Positions 1 to 9,030 of a DNA stretch of 34,764 nucleotides are shown here, in pieces (positions within the stretch are counted from its first letter, which is position 1; every line of letters starts with the position of its first letter). Both the position numbers and the translations under genes were made by a program. The notes beneath the pieces were generated by a model. That model saw nothing but the letters and a program-made list of their open reading frames with translations, searched no databases and was not told the DNA's origin. Source of the stretch: Alphaproteobacteria bacterium (lineage in GTDB: Bacteria > Pseudomonadota > Alphaproteobacteria > Rhizobiales > Xanthobacteraceae); NCBI GenBank assembly GCA_016869215.1, contig VGEP01000045.1:1-34764 (forward strand), read 5' to 3'.

Positions 1-190
1 CCCGCCACCACAGCCGCAGCGGACGAAACGCGCCGCGCGGCGTACCGCCGTCGCCCTCGCGCTTGTTGGCCCGGATGCCGCCCCGGCCGAGCGCCACGGG
101 CAGGGCTCGCGGCCCGGCCAGCAGCCAGCCGCGCCGAGGGTCGGCAGGCTTGCTACGCACGAAAAGGTGACTGAAGGTGGATTTTCGCAT
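1..190 (-). CDS. L,D-transpeptidase (YkuD family), N-terminal part
   Basis: This is a partial gene whose start codon lies at 190-188 and whose 3' part is beyond the left edge; 63 residues are visible. Reading leftwards, the protein begins MRKSTFSHLFV and reaches a stretch GGIRANKREGDGGTPRGAF. The pattern K-x-EGDG-x-TP-x-G-x-F is typical of the start of YkuD-type L,D-transpeptidase domains, which form 3-3 cross-links in peptidoglycan or attach proteins to it in the periplasm. The catalytic His and Cys would be in the missing part. It is divergent from the response regulator at 279, with an 88-bp spacer. No clear signal peptide is seen in the visible part, so export would need checking on the full gene. 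The family call comes from motif recognition alone. Confidence 0.72.
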   Translation of the reverse strand, partial: MRKSTFSHLFVRSKPADPRRGWLLAGPRALPVALGRGGIRANKREGDGGTPRGAFRPLRLWWR

Positions 191-278
191 GTCCGGCAAG
201 TGACTTGCTCTTTTGCCCCCGAATGCTCTACTTCGCGCCGGGCCGCCAAGCTATGCCTTTGGCGGGAGACCGGGAATT

Positions 279-965
279 ATGCCCAATAGCCGCAAAATCC
301 TGATCGTCGACGACGACAACGACCTGCGGACCGCGCTGGTCGAGCAGCTCGGACTGCACGACGAATTCGAGGCGGTGGCGGCGGAAACCGGCAGCAAGGG
401 CGTCCAGGCGGCCAAAACCGGCCAGATCGACCTGGTGATCATGGACGTCGGCCTGCCCGACATCGACGGCCGCGAGGCGGTCCGGATCCTGCGCAAGGGC
501 GGGTTCAAGGCGCCGATCATCATGCTGACCGGCCACGACACCGATTCGGACACCATTCTGGGCCTGGAATCGGGCGCCAACGACTATGTCACCAAGCCGT
601 TCCGGTTTGCCGTCCTCCTGGCGCGCATCCGCTCCCAGCTCCGCCAGCACGAGGCGAGCGAGGACGCGGTCTTCGCCATCGGGCCCTACACCTTCCGGCC
701 AAGCTCCAAGCTCCTGGTCAGCCCCAAGGGCAGCAAGGTGCGTCTGACCGAGAAGGAAACCGCGATCCTGCGCTACCTGTACCGGGCGGGCCAGCGCGCG
801 GTGCCGCGCGAGACCCTGCTGCAGGAGGTCTGGGGCTACAATTCGGGGGTCACCACCCATACGCTGGAGACCCACGTGTACCGGCTTCGGCAAAAGGTCG
901 AGAAGGACGCCGCCAATCCGGCCATTCTGGTCACGGATGCCGGCGGCTATAAGCTTGTGCCTTGA
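279..965 (+). CDS. OmpR-family response regulator, CenR-like
   Basis: This 228-residue two-component response regulator has a receiver domain (about residues 6-118) and an OmpR/PhoB winged helix (about 135-227). The acidic pocket (IVDDDND), the phosphoacceptor Asp in VIMDVGLPD, the switch Thr in MLTGHD and the conserved Lys in YVTKPF are all present. The C-terminal wing (HVYRLRQKVE, GGYKLVP) is intact. The sequence closely resembles the alphaproteobacterial CenR group, which controls cell-envelope genes in Caulobacter and Rhodobacter; this is from memory and not searched. No histidine kinase is adjacent. The ATG at 279 is preferred over an in-frame ATG at 213 because homology begins with MPNSRKILIVDDD and a GGGAGACCGGG purine stretch precedes it. 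The L,D-transpeptidase gene next door fits an envelope role. Confidence 0.92.
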   Translation: MPNSRKILIVDDDNDLRTALVEQLGLHDEFEAVAAETGSKGVQAAKTGQIDLVIMDVGLPDIDGREAVRILRKGGFKAPIIMLTGHDTDSDTILGLESGANDYVTKPFRFAVLLARIRSQLRQHEASEDAVFAIGPYTFRPSSKLLVSPKGSKVRLTEKETAILRYLYRAGQRAVPRETLLQEVWGYNSGVTTHTLETHVYRLRQKVEKDAANPAILVTDAGGYKLVP

Positions 966-1074
966 GGGCCTGTCGATGATGCAGGCGGGTGGGAATCCGG
1001 TTTTCGGAACGGTGCGTGCGCAGGCCAGGGTCCGTGGCCGTCTTTCGATGCAGGCAAATCCGGCAAGGTTCTAG

Positions 1075-1539
1075 GTGGGGATCGAGGACGACATCGCCTT
1101 CTTCGAACGGGTGCCGACGCTTCGCATGCTCGGCCGCACGGCGCTGCGCATTCTGGCGATCGGCGCCGAGAGCCGTTACGTCCACAGCGGCGAGACCCTG
1201 TTCAACTCCGGCGATCCGTCCGATTGCGGCTACGTGGTCCAGGAGGGCTCGTTCCGCCTCGAGTCCAAAACGAATTCCAACGAAGAGGTCGCCGTCGGGC
1301 CGGGCACCCTGCTCGGCGAGATCGCGCTGATCGCGGAGACCCGGCGCCCGGCGACCGCGATCGCGCGCGAGCCCTCGACCGTGATCCGCATTTCGCGCAG
1401 CCTGTTCATGCGGATGCTCGAAGGCTATCCGGAGGCGGCGCAGCTGCTGCGCGAGCAGTTCGCAACCCGGATCGCGCAATCGGCCGGCGATCTCGGCAGC
1501 GTGCGGTCGATGATGGATGCCAGCGACAAGCCGCGGTAG
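1075..1539 (+). CDS. stand-alone cyclic-nucleotide-binding (Crp-like effector) protein
   Basis: This 154-residue protein consists almost only of a cNMP-binding beta-roll (about residues 20-135). The phosphate-binding cassette is recognisable as GEIALIAETRRPATAIA, containing the Glu and Arg that contact the nucleotide in CRP-type domains. No helix-turn-helix follows, so it is not a complete Crp/Fnr regulator. It may act as a sensor subunit or bind a partner. The start is a GTG; no ATG lies at the start of the homology (MGIEDDIAFFERVPTL), and homologues begin at this point as I recall them. It is 109 bp downstream of the response regulator on the same strand, so co-transcription is possible but unproven. 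It converges with the exonuclease III gene. Confidence 0.82.
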   Translation: MGIEDDIAFFERVPTLRMLGRTALRILAIGAESRYVHSGETLFNSGDPSDCGYVVQEGSFRLESKTNSNEEVAVGPGTLLGEIALIAETRRPATAIAREPSTVIRISRSLFMRMLEGYPEAAQLLREQFATRIAQSAGDLGSVRSMMDASDKPR

Positions 1540-1559
1540 GCGGCGCGGAGTGGCTGGAA

Positions 1560-2375
1560 CTAAACCTCCAGCGTCGCCGTCACCGGCACATGGTCGGACG
1601 GCTGGGTCCAGCCGCGGGCATCCTTGGTCACCTTGATGCCTGAGAGCCGGTCGCCGAGCGCCTGCGACACCCAGATGTGGTCGAGTCTGCGGCCCTTGTC
1701 GGCCACGGCCCAGTCCGGCGAGCGGTAGCTCCACCAGGTGAACAGTTTCTCCGGCTCGCGCACGAAGGTGCGCGTCGCGTCGATCCACTGCCCCGCCTTC
1801 TGCACGGCGACGAGCTTTTCGCATTCGATCGGCGTGTGGGAGACGACCTTGAGCAGCGCCTTGTGATTCCAGACGTCGCACTCAAGCGGCGCGACGTTGA
1901 GATCGCCGACCGCGATGGCGCGCTGGCCGCGCTTGGGCAGCATGTTCGGGCAGGCGCGCATCTCGTCGAGGAACTTAAGCTTGTGCTCGAACTTCGGATT
2001 GATCCTGGGGTCGGGCTCGTCGCCGCCGGCCGGCACGTAGTAGTTATGGATGGTGAGCGGATCGCGCAGGCCGGCCTTCTCGCCGAGCGTGACACCGATG
2101 TGGCGCGTGTCGGTCTTGCCGCAGTAGGCCTTCACCGTCTTGGAGTCGAGCGGCAGGCGCGAAATCACCGCGACGCCGTGATAGCCCTTCTGGCCGTTGA
2201 TCGCGATGTGCTCGTAGCCCAGCCGCTTGAATCGCTTGAGCGGAAAGGCATCGTCGGGACACTTGGTTTCCTGCAGGCACAGCACGTCCGGGCGCGACGC
2301 CTTGATGAAGCGCGCCACCAGATCGATGCGCAGCCGCACCGAATTGATGTTCCAGGTCGCGATCTTGATCTGCAT
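1560..2375 (-). CDS. xth: exodeoxyribonuclease III
   Basis: This 271-residue enzyme of the ExoIII / AP-endonuclease family repairs abasic sites and degrades duplex DNA from the 3' end. The protein starts MQIKIATWNINSVRLR. It has the metal-binding Glu in LCLQETKC (E36), the active-site GDLNVAP and the C-terminal SDHVPV with the catalytic His, so all hallmark blocks are present. The same reading frame stays open upstream to about 3230, but that stretch is an out-of-frame reading of lolA; the family sequence begins exactly at the ATG at 2375. Length is normal for bacterial Xth (about 260-280 residues). It is the last gene of a minus-strand run after lolA, with an 86-bp gap. Confidence 0.95.
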   Translation of the reverse strand: MQIKIATWNINSVRLRIDLVARFIKASRPDVLCLQETKCPDDAFPLKRFKRLGYEHIAINGQKGYHGVAVISRLPLDSKTVKAYCGKTDTRHIGVTLGEKAGLRDPLTIHNYYVPAGGDEPDPRINPKFEHKLKFLDEMRACPNMLPKRGQRAIAVGDLNVAPLECDVWNHKALLKVVSHTPIECEKLVAVQKAGQWIDATRTFVREPEKLFTWWSYRSPDWAVADKGRRLDHIWVSQALGDRLSGIKVTKDARGWTQPSDHVPVTATLEV

Positions 2376-2461
2376 CGGCGCACAATGTGTACGCGGGCCA
2401 GTGCAAACGCCAGCACCGGAGACGAACTTATCCGCGGAATTTGAAGCGGCAGAAGGCGCGG

Positions 2462-3298
2462 CTATTGCAGCGGGACCGGCCGCGTGTAGTCGATGCGGAA
2501 CATGTTTGGATCGGGATTGCGCATCTCGCCGAGATTGTAGACCGCGACGGTGGTGTCGAAGCCCTGCGGATCGGTCACCGTCCACTGGCGCAACTGATAG
2601 TCCTTGGCGCCGAACATGATCATCACCCGGTGCGTGCCGGCGATGATCTGCCGCTCCTCGATCACCACGGTGACGAACACGTCGTCGGCATAGACGCCGA
2701 CCAGATTGGTGTCGCGAAGCAGGTCGATCCGGTCGGCGAGCAGGAAGCGCAGCGGCGTCTGCGACAGCGGATAGAGGTCCTGGGTCGCGAGCTTGCGGTC
2801 GCGCACCACCACCGACTGGCCGTCGGCGATCAGCTCGATCGGGCTCGGCGGGTTGTAGTCGAAGCGCACCCGGCCGGGCTTCTGCAGATAAAACTCGCCC
2901 TCCGCCTTGCGGCCGTCGGGGCCGACCTGCACGAAATTGCCCGCCAGGGTCCGCACGCCGGTCAGATAGGCGCTGACCCGGTCGGCCAGGTCGCGCTGGC
3001 GGGCGTCGAAGGCGGTGGTGTCGCCGGAGCGTCCGAACAGCGCCGGCGGGCGCGGAAAGGGGAACGAGCTTGGCGCCTGCTGGGCCTGCGGCTGCGCCTG
3101 CGGCGCGGGCTGGATCGACTGCGGCGGCGCGGGACGTTGTTGCGCCGCCGGCGGCGCGCCTTGGGCCTTCGGGCGCGGCAAGGGGACGTTCTGGGCCCCA
3201 GCGCCTTGCGCCCAGGCGCTCTGGGTCCAAGCGCCGGCGGCGAGCGCCGGGCCAAGCGCGACGATTGCCACCAGCAATGCGGCCGTCCGGCCTGTCAT
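2462..3298 (-). CDS. lolA: outer-membrane lipoprotein carrier protein LolA
   Basis: This 278-residue periplasmic chaperone of the LolA family takes lipoproteins from LolCDE across the periplasm to the outer membrane. The chosen ATG gives a plausible Sec signal (MTGRTAALLVAIVALGPALA...), followed by a long Pro/Gln/Ala-rich low-complexity stretch (about residues 30-80). The LolA fold follows: LAGNFVQVGPDGRKAEGEF, a PGRVRFDY block and the GFDTTVAVYNL C-terminal strand. In-frame ATGs at 3322 and 3385 could lengthen it by 8 or 29 residues; 3298 is preferred for signal-peptide shape and a GGGCGGA stretch upstream. The gene lies 93 bp downstream of ftsK on the same strand. The Pro/Gln-rich linker is absent from E. 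coli LolA. Confidence 0.9.
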   Translation of the reverse strand: MTGRTAALLVAIVALGPALAAGAWTQSAWAQGAGAQNVPLPRPKAQGAPPAAQQRPAPPQSIQPAPQAQPQAQQAPSSFPFPRPPALFGRSGDTTAFDARQRDLADRVSAYLTGVRTLAGNFVQVGPDGRKAEGEFYLQKPGRVRFDYNPPSPIELIADGQSVVVRDRKLATQDLYPLSQTPLRFLLADRIDLLRDTNLVGVYADDVFVTVVIEERQIIAGTHRVMIMFGAKDYQLRQWTVTDPQGFDTTVAVYNLGEMRNPDPNMFRIDYTRPVPLQ

Positions 3299-3391
3299 GG
3301 ATGTCCGCCCGATCCCCGTCATGCTCGACCGACTAAAGCCCGGCTGTGGCGAATTCACGGCTCGCGCCGAGCCATCTTCCAGCACCAGCGA

Positions 3392-5824
3392 TCAATACCG
3401 CTCGTGCTCTTTTTCGCCAACCAGGATTTCGCGTTTTCCGGCGTGATTGGGCTGTCCGACGATGCCTTCGTGCTCCATCCGCTCCATGATGGAGGCGGCG
3501 CGGTTGTAACCGATCTGCAGCCGGCGCTGGATGTAGCTGGTCGAGGCCTTCTTGTCGCGCATCACGATCTGGACCGCCTGCTGATAGAGGTCGGTGGCGT
3601 CGCCGGTCGCGCCCACGGAGGTGGCGTCGAACACCGGGTTGCCGTCCTCGTCGAGCTCCTCGTCGCCGGCGGTGACCGCTTCGAGATATTGCGGCGTGCC
3701 CTGCGACTTCAGGTGCCGCACCACCTTCTCGACCTCCTCGTCCGAGACGAACGGGCCGTGCACGCGGTTGATGCGGCCGCCGCCGGCCATGTAGAGCATG
3801 TCGCCCTGGCCCAAGAGCTGCTCGGCGCCCTGCTCGCCCAGGATGGTCCGGCTGTCGATCTTGGACGTGACCTGGAACGAGATGCGGGTCGGGAAATTGG
3901 CCTTGATCGTGCCGGTGATGACGTCGACCGACGGCCGTTGCGTGGCGAGGACGACGTGCAGGCCCGCCGCGCGCGCCATCTGCGCCAGCCGCTGCACCGC
4001 GCCTTCGATGTCCTTGCCGGCGACCATCATCAGGTCGGCCATCTCGTCGACGATGACCACGATGTAGGGCAGCGGCTCGAGCTCGAGCTCCTCCTTCTCG
4101 TAGATCGCCTCGCCGGATTCCTTGTCGTAGCCGGTGTGGACCGTGCGGGTCAGCGTCTCGCCGCGCGCGCCGGCCTCGGCGACGCGCGCGTTGTAGCCGT
4201 CGATGTTGCGCACGCCGAGCTTGGACATTTTCTTGTAGCGCTCTTCCATCTCGCGCACCGCCCACTTCAGCGCCACCACCGCCTTCTTGGGATCGGTGAC
4301 GACGGGCGTCAGCAGATGCGGGATGCCGTCGTAGACGGAGAGTTCGAGCATCTTGGGGTCGACCATGATCAGCCGGCATTGCTCGGGCTTCAGCCGATAC
4401 ACCAGGCTGAGGATCATGGTGTTGATCGCGACCGACTTGCCGGAGCCGGTGGTGCCCGCGATCAGGAGATGCGGCATGCGCGCGAGATCGACGATGACGG
4501 TCTCGCCGCCGATGGTCTTGCCGAGGCACAGCGGCAGTTTGGCCGACGTGCTCTGGTAATCGTCGGCGTCGAGCAGTTCGCGCAGGTACACCTTCTCGCG
4601 CTTGTCGTTCGGCAGCTCGATGCCGATGGCGTTGCGGCCGGAGACCACGGCGACGCGGGCGGAGAGCGCGCTCATCGAGCGCGCGATGTCGTCGGCAAGA
4701 CCGATGACGCGCGACGACTTGATGCCGGGCGCCGGCTCCAGTTCGTAGAGCGTGACGACCGGGCCCGGCCGCGCATTGATGATCTGGCCGCGCACGCCGA
4801 AATCCTGCAGCACGCTTTCGAGCTGGGTCGCGGTTTCCTCGATCGAGCCTTGGCTCGGCGCGAAGCGGTCGCTCGACTTCGGCGCGGCGAGCAGCGACAG
4901 CGCCGGCAACTGATAGCCGCCGCTGGAGCGCTTCGGCGGCTTCGCGCGCGGCGCCTTGCGGGGCGCGGGCGCCGCTTCGCCGGCGATGTCCTCGTCGTCG
5001 TCCTCGAACTCCGGCTCCGTGGACGCTCCGAGCCGCGGCTCGAAACGGTCGCGCTCGGACACCATCGGGACCGGCGCGCGGCGGGCGGGCGCGTGCACGG
5101 CGGAACGACGGGTCACCAGCCGTTGCAGGCGCGCCTTGAGGCTGAGCAGCGCATGCGTGATCCATCCGAGCGAAATTGCGGTGCGCTCCTCCTCGTCGTC
5201 TTCGGGTCCGGCGGCCGCGCGCGCCCAGCGCTCGTCGAGCGTGACGCTATCGGGATCGCGATAGCCGAAACCGGCGGCGACGGTCGCGGCGGCGAGAGCG
5301 CCGGCACCGAGGATCGCACCGGCGATGGCATAGACCGTCGACGGCAGCGGGCCGAATATGGCCGCCGGCAGATAGAGAATTGCGTCGCCGAACACGCCGC
5401 CCAGTCCGGTCGGCAACGGCCAGGACGGGCTGTGCGGGAAGCAGGACGCAAAGCCTGCCGCGAGCAGCGTGCCGAGCAGCCAGAAGCCGAGGCGAAGCAA
5501 TTCGCGGTCGAACGGCCGATGGGTGGCGATGCGCCAGCCCCAGACCGCGACCGGAAGCACCAGCACGGTGGACGCAAGCCCGAACAATTGCATCAGCAGG
5601 TCGGAGCCGATGGCGCCCGGCGTGCCGAGCAGGTTGCGCACCGGACCGTCGGTGGCGTGACTGAGCGACGGGTCCTGCACCGACCAGGTGGCGAGCGCGA
5701 CGGTCATCGTCAGCGCCAGCGCGATCAGCATCACTCCGCCGGCTTCGCAGATGCGCCGGCGGATCATGCCGCGCAGGTCGTCCGACCAGTGCGGATAGTC
5801 CAGGCTGCGATCGAATACGCTCAT
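3392..5824 (-). CDS. ftsK: DNA translocase FtsK
   Basis: This 810-residue septal DNA pump moves chromosome ends during division. Four hydrophobic segments in the first 200 residues form the membrane anchor (around 30-47, 75-95, 112-127 and 150-185). A charged, Pro/Ala-rich linker covers about 200-310. The RecA-like motor follows, with Walker A GTTGSGKS at 457-464 (Lys463) and Walker [13 protein letters not shown] near 590. The C-terminal gamma winged helix (about 745-800, [21 protein letters not shown]) reads KOPS sequences. Length matches other alphaproteobacterial FtsK proteins. It sits 21 bp downstream of the dapC-like gene and upstream of lolA, so a dapC-ftsK-lolA transcript is likely. 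Confidence 0.97.
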   Translation of the reverse strand: MSVFDRSLDYPHWSDDLRGMIRRRICEAGGVMLIALALTMTVALATWSVQDPSLSHATDGPVRNLLGTPGAIGSDLLMQLFGLASTVLVLPVAVWGWRIATHRPFDRELLRLGFWLLGTLLAAGFASCFPHSPSWPLPTGLGGVFGDAILYLPAAIFGPLPSTVYAIAGAILGAGALAAATVAAGFGYRDPDSVTLDERWARAAAGPEDDEEERTAISLGWITHALLSLKARLQRLVTRRSAVHAPARRAPVPMVSERDRFEPRLGASTEPEFEDDDEDIAGEAAPAPRKAPRAKPPKRSSGGYQLPALSLLAAPKSSDRFAPSQGSIEETATQLESVLQDFGVRGQIINARPGPVVTLYELEPAPGIKSSRVIGLADDIARSMSALSARVAVVSGRNAIGIELPNDKREKVYLRELLDADDYQSTSAKLPLCLGKTIGGETVIVDLARMPHLLIAGTTGSGKSVAINTMILSLVYRLKPEQCRLIMVDPKMLELSVYDGIPHLLTPVVTDPKKAVVALKWAVREMEERYKKMSKLGVRNIDGYNARVAEAGARGETLTRTVHTGYDKESGEAIYEKEELELEPLPYIVVIVDEMADLMMVAGKDIEGAVQRLAQMARAAGLHVVLATQRPSVDVITGTIKANFPTRISFQVTSKIDSRTILGEQGAEQLLGQGDMLYMAGGGRINRVHGPFVSDEEVEKVVRHLKSQGTPQYLEAVTAGDEELDEDGNPVFDATSVGATGDATDLYQQAVQIVMRDKKASTSYIQRRLQIGYNRAASIMERMEHEGIVGQPNHAGKREILVGEKEHERY

Positions 5825-5845
5825 GGTCTAATCCGTCATCATGCT

Positions 5846-7054
5846 CTAGCCAAGCACCGCGACGAGGCGATGCAGCGCCTCCGCGGTGGTCTCCTTGTCC
5901 TGCACCAGCGCGACGCGGATGTAGCCTTCGCCGGGATTGCGGCCGTCGGCGCCGTCGCGCGCGAGGTAGTGTCCGGGGATCACGCGCAGACCGCCCTCGC
6001 GCCACAGCTTCTGCGTCGCGGCTTCGTCGCCGCCGTGCTTTGAGACGTCGAGCCAGAGGAAGAAGCCGCCGGCCGGACGCTTGTAGCCGTAACGGTCGCC
6101 GACGATCTGGTCGGCGAGATCGAACTTGGCGACGTAAAGCTCGCGGTTCTTCTCGACGTGCTCCTCGTCGGCATAGGCCGCGATCGCGACCTCCTGCGCC
6201 GGCACCGGCACCTGCGGGGCTGCGATATTGCGCAGCTCGATATAGCGCGCGAGGAACTTGCGGTCGCCGGCGGCGAAGCCGACGCGCAGACCCGGCAGGT
6301 TGGAGCGCTTCGACAGCGAGTGGAACACCACGACGTTGGCAAAGTCGGGGTCCGAGGCCTCCAGCATGCCGCGCGGCGCCCGGCCGTCGAGATAGATTTC
6401 GCAGTAGCACTCGTCCGCGAACACCATGAAGCCGTAGCGCCGCGCCATCGCGACGATGCGCGACAGGTACTCCGGGCCCGCCACCGCGCCCTGCGGGTTC
6501 GACGGCGAGGCGATGTAGAACGCGACGGTGCGCTTGAGCAGCGCCTCGTCGATGGCGTCGAGATCGGGCAGGAAGCCGGTTTCGCGCGTGGTCGGCAGAT
6601 ACACCGGCTCGCATTCGGCGGCGCCGGCGCCGGCGGAATAGGCGGCGTAGAACGGGTTGGGAATCAGAATCGCGGGCGCGCCGGCGCGTGGCGGCACGTA
6701 GCGCTTGGCGGCAATGGCGCCGAGGAACAGGCCTTCGCGCGTGCCGTTGAGCACCAGCACCTCGGTTTCCGGGTCCACTGGCCGAGCGAGGCTGTAGCGC
6801 CGGTCGAGCCAGGCGGCGGCGGCTTTGCGGAAGCCGTCGGTGCCCTTGTTGGCCGGATAGCGGCCGAAGTCGGCGAGATGCGCCTGAAGGACCGGTCCTA
6901 CGAACGGCGGGATCGGATGCTGTGGTTCTCCGACCGACAGGTTGATCGCGGGCTTGCCCGGCTTGAGGTCGGCCAGAAGCTCATGCAGGCGCACGAACGG
7001 CGAGCGGCCTTCGGCCTTGGGCTTCGGGACTTGCGAGGCGGTGGCGGCGGTCAT
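5846..7054 (-). CDS. dapC: PLP-dependent aminotransferase, DapC-like
   Basis: This class I/II aminotransferase has 402 residues from the ATG at 7054. The PLP lysine is in FHSLSKRSNLPGLRVGF (Lys249 from this start), a block characteristic of DapC-type N-succinyl-diaminopimelate aminotransferases in lysine and peptidoglycan precursor synthesis. Other conserved blocks are NLSVGEPQHP near the N-terminus, ASPSNPQGAV and FADECYCEIYLDG. The substrate cannot be proved from sequence; a general succinylornithine/DAP aminotransferase is the alternative. A longer in-frame product could start from GTG codons at 7090 or 7075, but those lie in a 15-bp tandem repeat with no homology value. It is followed closely by ftsK. 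Confidence 0.82.
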   Translation of the reverse strand: MTAATASQVPKPKAEGRSPFVRLHELLADLKPGKPAINLSVGEPQHPIPPFVGPVLQAHLADFGRYPANKGTDGFRKAAAAWLDRRYSLARPVDPETEVLVLNGTREGLFLGAIAAKRYVPPRAGAPAILIPNPFYAAYSAGAGAAECEPVYLPTTRETGFLPDLDAIDEALLKRTVAFYIASPSNPQGAVAGPEYLSRIVAMARRYGFMVFADECYCEIYLDGRAPRGMLEASDPDFANVVVFHSLSKRSNLPGLRVGFAAGDRKFLARYIELRNIAAPQVPVPAQEVAIAAYADEEHVEKNRELYVAKFDLADQIVGDRYGYKRPAGGFFLWLDVSKHGGDEAATQKLWREGGLRVIPGHYLARDGADGRNPGEGYIRVALVQDKETTAEALHRLVAVLG

Positions 7055-7090
7055 GGACACAAAGGTCTTGGACACGAAGGTCTTGGACAC
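7055..7090 (-). repeat. 15-bp tandem repeat at the dapC start
   Basis: On the minus strand the unit GTGTCCAAGACCTTY occurs twice in full (7090-7076 and 7075-7061), then as a six-base partial copy (GTGTCC) directly before the ATG at 7054. Each unit starts with an in-frame GTG, and 15 bp is a multiple of three, so the unit number would change the leader or the N-terminus without shifting the frame. Confidence 0.85.
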
Positions 7091-7247
7091 GAACGGCTAT
7101 GCACGGCGGAACCGCCCGCCGCATGGGCCTTCGATACCATAGGAGCGGCGAGGTTAAGGCGCGATTAACCATCGGCGACCGGTGGTTTGTGGCGCCGGGA
7201 CGCACGACGGTGGCCGCGGTCCGCGGTTCTTTTCGATTCAAATGACA

Positions 7248-7253
7248 TATAAA
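7248..7253 (+). promoter_or_regulatory. candidate -10 element for the SARP-hydrolase gene
   Basis: TATAAA lies 32 bases upstream of the TTG start in the 195-230 bp divergent spacer between the dapC-like gene and the fusion gene. No good -35 hexamer is seen at 16-18 bp spacing, so this is a weak prediction. The rest of the spacer holds nothing else I can name. Confidence 0.3.
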
Positions 7254-7285
7254 ACCCTGTCGAAGCGGACGGCCGGGAGGCGGCA

Positions 7286-8830
7286 TTGCAGGCTGACGGC
7301 GACCGTTTGCAGGTCAACGTGCTCGGAAATCTCGAAGTCTCGCGCGGCGGGACGCCGGCGGCGCTTCCGCCGTCGCGCAAGACGCGCGCGTTGCTCGCCT
7401 ATCTCGCCGTGGTCGACCGGCCGCAGCGCCGCGAGCGGCTGTGCGAGATGTTCTGGGAGGTGCCCGACGACCCGCGCGGCGCGCTGCGCTGGAGCCTGTC
7501 GCGGATCCGCCAGATTGCCGGCGACGCGCTGGAGGCGGACCGCAACAGCATCAGCCTGCGGCGCGACGGCCTCGCGCTCGATCACGCGGAGGCGCGGCGG
7601 CTGATGCAGGCCGACCTGTCGGCAATGCCGGTGGAGGATTTGGAGCGCGTTGCTGCGCTGTTCCGCGGCCGATTCCTCGACGACCTGTACCTGCCGAGCT
7701 GTCCCGAGTTCGAAGCCTGGCGCGTCGCCAATGCCAACGACAGCGAACTGCTGCAATTGCGGATCCGGCGGCTCCTGATCGGCGCTCTGCGCGACGATCC
7801 GGTGCGCGCGCTGGTCCAAGCCCATGCGCTGCTGGCGCTTACGCCGGAAGACACGGCGCTCGTGGCCGAAATCGAGGCGCTGGCGGCGCGCTCGCGACAG
7901 CATGCGGCCGGACGTTCGGACCATCCGGCGCCGCAGGCCGGCGCAGCGATTCCGTTGAGCCGCGAAGTCCAGCAGGACATCCGGTATTGCACGACGCGCG
8001 ACGGCGTTCGTATCGCTTATGCGGTCAGCGGCCAGGGCACGCCGATCTTGAAGGCCGCCAATTGGATGTCGCATCTGCAATACGAATGGGAAAGTCCGAT
8101 ATGGCGACACTGGGTTAAGGAGCTGTCGAGCATCGGCAAGCTTTACCGCTACGACGAACGCGGCAACGGCATGTCGGATTGGGATGTGAAAGACCTCAGC
8201 TTCGAGGCAATGCTCGCCGATCTGGAAAGCGTCGTGGCTGCGACTGGCCTAGATCGGTTTGCGCTGCTCGGTGTTTCTCGCGGCGGCGCGTTGGCGTTGG
8301 AATACGCTGTGCGGCATCCCGAACGCGTGTCGCACCTGATTCTGTACGGCGGCTACGCCCAGGGCTGGCGCGCGCGCGGGGACTTCAGCGAAATTGCGCG
8401 TCGTGAAGCCATGGTCATGTTAATCCGGGAGGGCTGGGGACAGGACAACCCGGCATTCCGCCAGATGTTCACCTCGCTGTTCGTGCCGGAAGCGACGCAG
8501 GAGCAGATGGATTGGTTCAACGAATTGCAGCGCAAAACCGTTTCGCCGGAGATTGCCGCGCGGCTGCAATCCGAGCTTGGCAATCTGGATGTTTCCGAGC
8601 AGCTTGGACGCGTTACAACGCCGACGCTCGTGCTGCATGCGCGCGACGACGCCGTGGTCTCGTTGAAGTCAGGCCGAAAGCTCGCAACCGACATTCCCGG
8701 CGCACGGTTCGTGCTGCTCGACAGCAAGAACCACATCCTGCTCGCCCACGAGCCGGCGTTCGCCCAGTTCCTCGCCGAGGTCCGCCGCTTCCTGGGCGAG
8801 ACGCCGGCAGGAACGGCGGCGGCCGGCTGA
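7286..8830 (+). CDS. SARP-like winged helix/BTAD fused to alpha/beta hydrolase
   Basis: This 514-residue two-part protein begins with a SARP/DnrI-type DNA-binding winged helix (about residues 8-75: LQVNVLGNLEVSRGG, RKTRALLAYLAV, ALRWSLSRIRQIAG), followed by an all-helical region of BTAD type (about 95-205). Residues about 230-505 form an alpha/beta hydrolase with nucleophile elbow GVSRGG (Ser331), acid D454 or D455 in HARDD and His483 in KNHILL, so a complete triad is visible. Related hydrolase domains occur attached to adenylate cyclases or LuxR-type regulators as I recall them, suggesting a sensing role, but this is inference. The start is TTG, preceded by a strong GGGAGG at 7275-7280 with 5-nt spacing; an in-frame stop at 7250-7252 excludes longer versions. 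It stands alone and converges on amtB. Confidence 0.85.
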   Translation: MQADGDRLQVNVLGNLEVSRGGTPAALPPSRKTRALLAYLAVVDRPQRRERLCEMFWEVPDDPRGALRWSLSRIRQIAGDALEADRNSISLRRDGLALDHAEARRLMQADLSAMPVEDLERVAALFRGRFLDDLYLPSCPEFEAWRVANANDSELLQLRIRRLLIGALRDDPVRALVQAHALLALTPEDTALVAEIEALAARSRQHAAGRSDHPAPQAGAAIPLSREVQQDIRYCTTRDGVRIAYAVSGQGTPILKAANWMSHLQYEWESPIWRHWVKELSSIGKLYRYDERGNGMSDWDVKDLSFEAMLADLESVVAATGLDRFALLGVSRGGALALEYAVRHPERVSHLILYGGYAQGWRARGDFSEIARREAMVMLIREGWGQDNPAFRQMFTSLFVPEATQEQMDWFNELQRKTVSPEIAARLQSELGNLDVSEQLGRVTTPTLVLHARDDAVVSLKSGRKLATDIPGARFVLLDSKNHILLAHEPAFAQFLAEVRRFLGETPAGTAAAG

Positions 8831-8845
8831 ATTTCACGGAGCCTC

Positions 8846-8884
8846 AAAAAGTGAGAGGCCCCGGCCTTGCGGCCGGAGCCTCTC
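8846..8884 (-). terminator. Rho-independent terminator downstream of amtB copy 1
   Basis: A strong hairpin has stem GAGAGGC (8853-8859) pairing with GCCTCTC (8878-8884), and an inner stem CCGGCC (8861-8866) with GGCCGG (8871-8876) around a TTGC loop. On the minus strand the stem is followed within 2-3 bases by TTTTT (8850-8846). It lies about 150 bp past the amtB stop. On the plus strand no T-run follows, although the hairpin may also limit read-through from the convergent hydrolase gene. The rest of 8831-9030 shows no gene. Confidence 0.75.
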
Positions 8885-9030
8885 GACGGGCAGGGCGGTG
8901 CCGGGTTCCGCCCCAACCGTTGTCGCGATGTGTCTTGCGTCTCGCCCCTTGCGGGGATTGGTGAGGGGATTGGCTTGAGTACGAACCGGCCTCCCCTCGC
9001 AGCCGGTCCGGATTATCGTTTGGGCAGAGT

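Noticed and set aside
1560-3230. Apparent exonuclease III with a 280-residue N-terminal extension
   Set aside because: The extension is an out-of-frame reading of lolA, and the ExoIII family begins at MQIKIATWN (2375).
2387-6043. 1,218-codon plus-strand frame opposite lolA and ftsK
   Set aside because: It is a shadow of two well-identified genes, with low-complexity composition and no start context.
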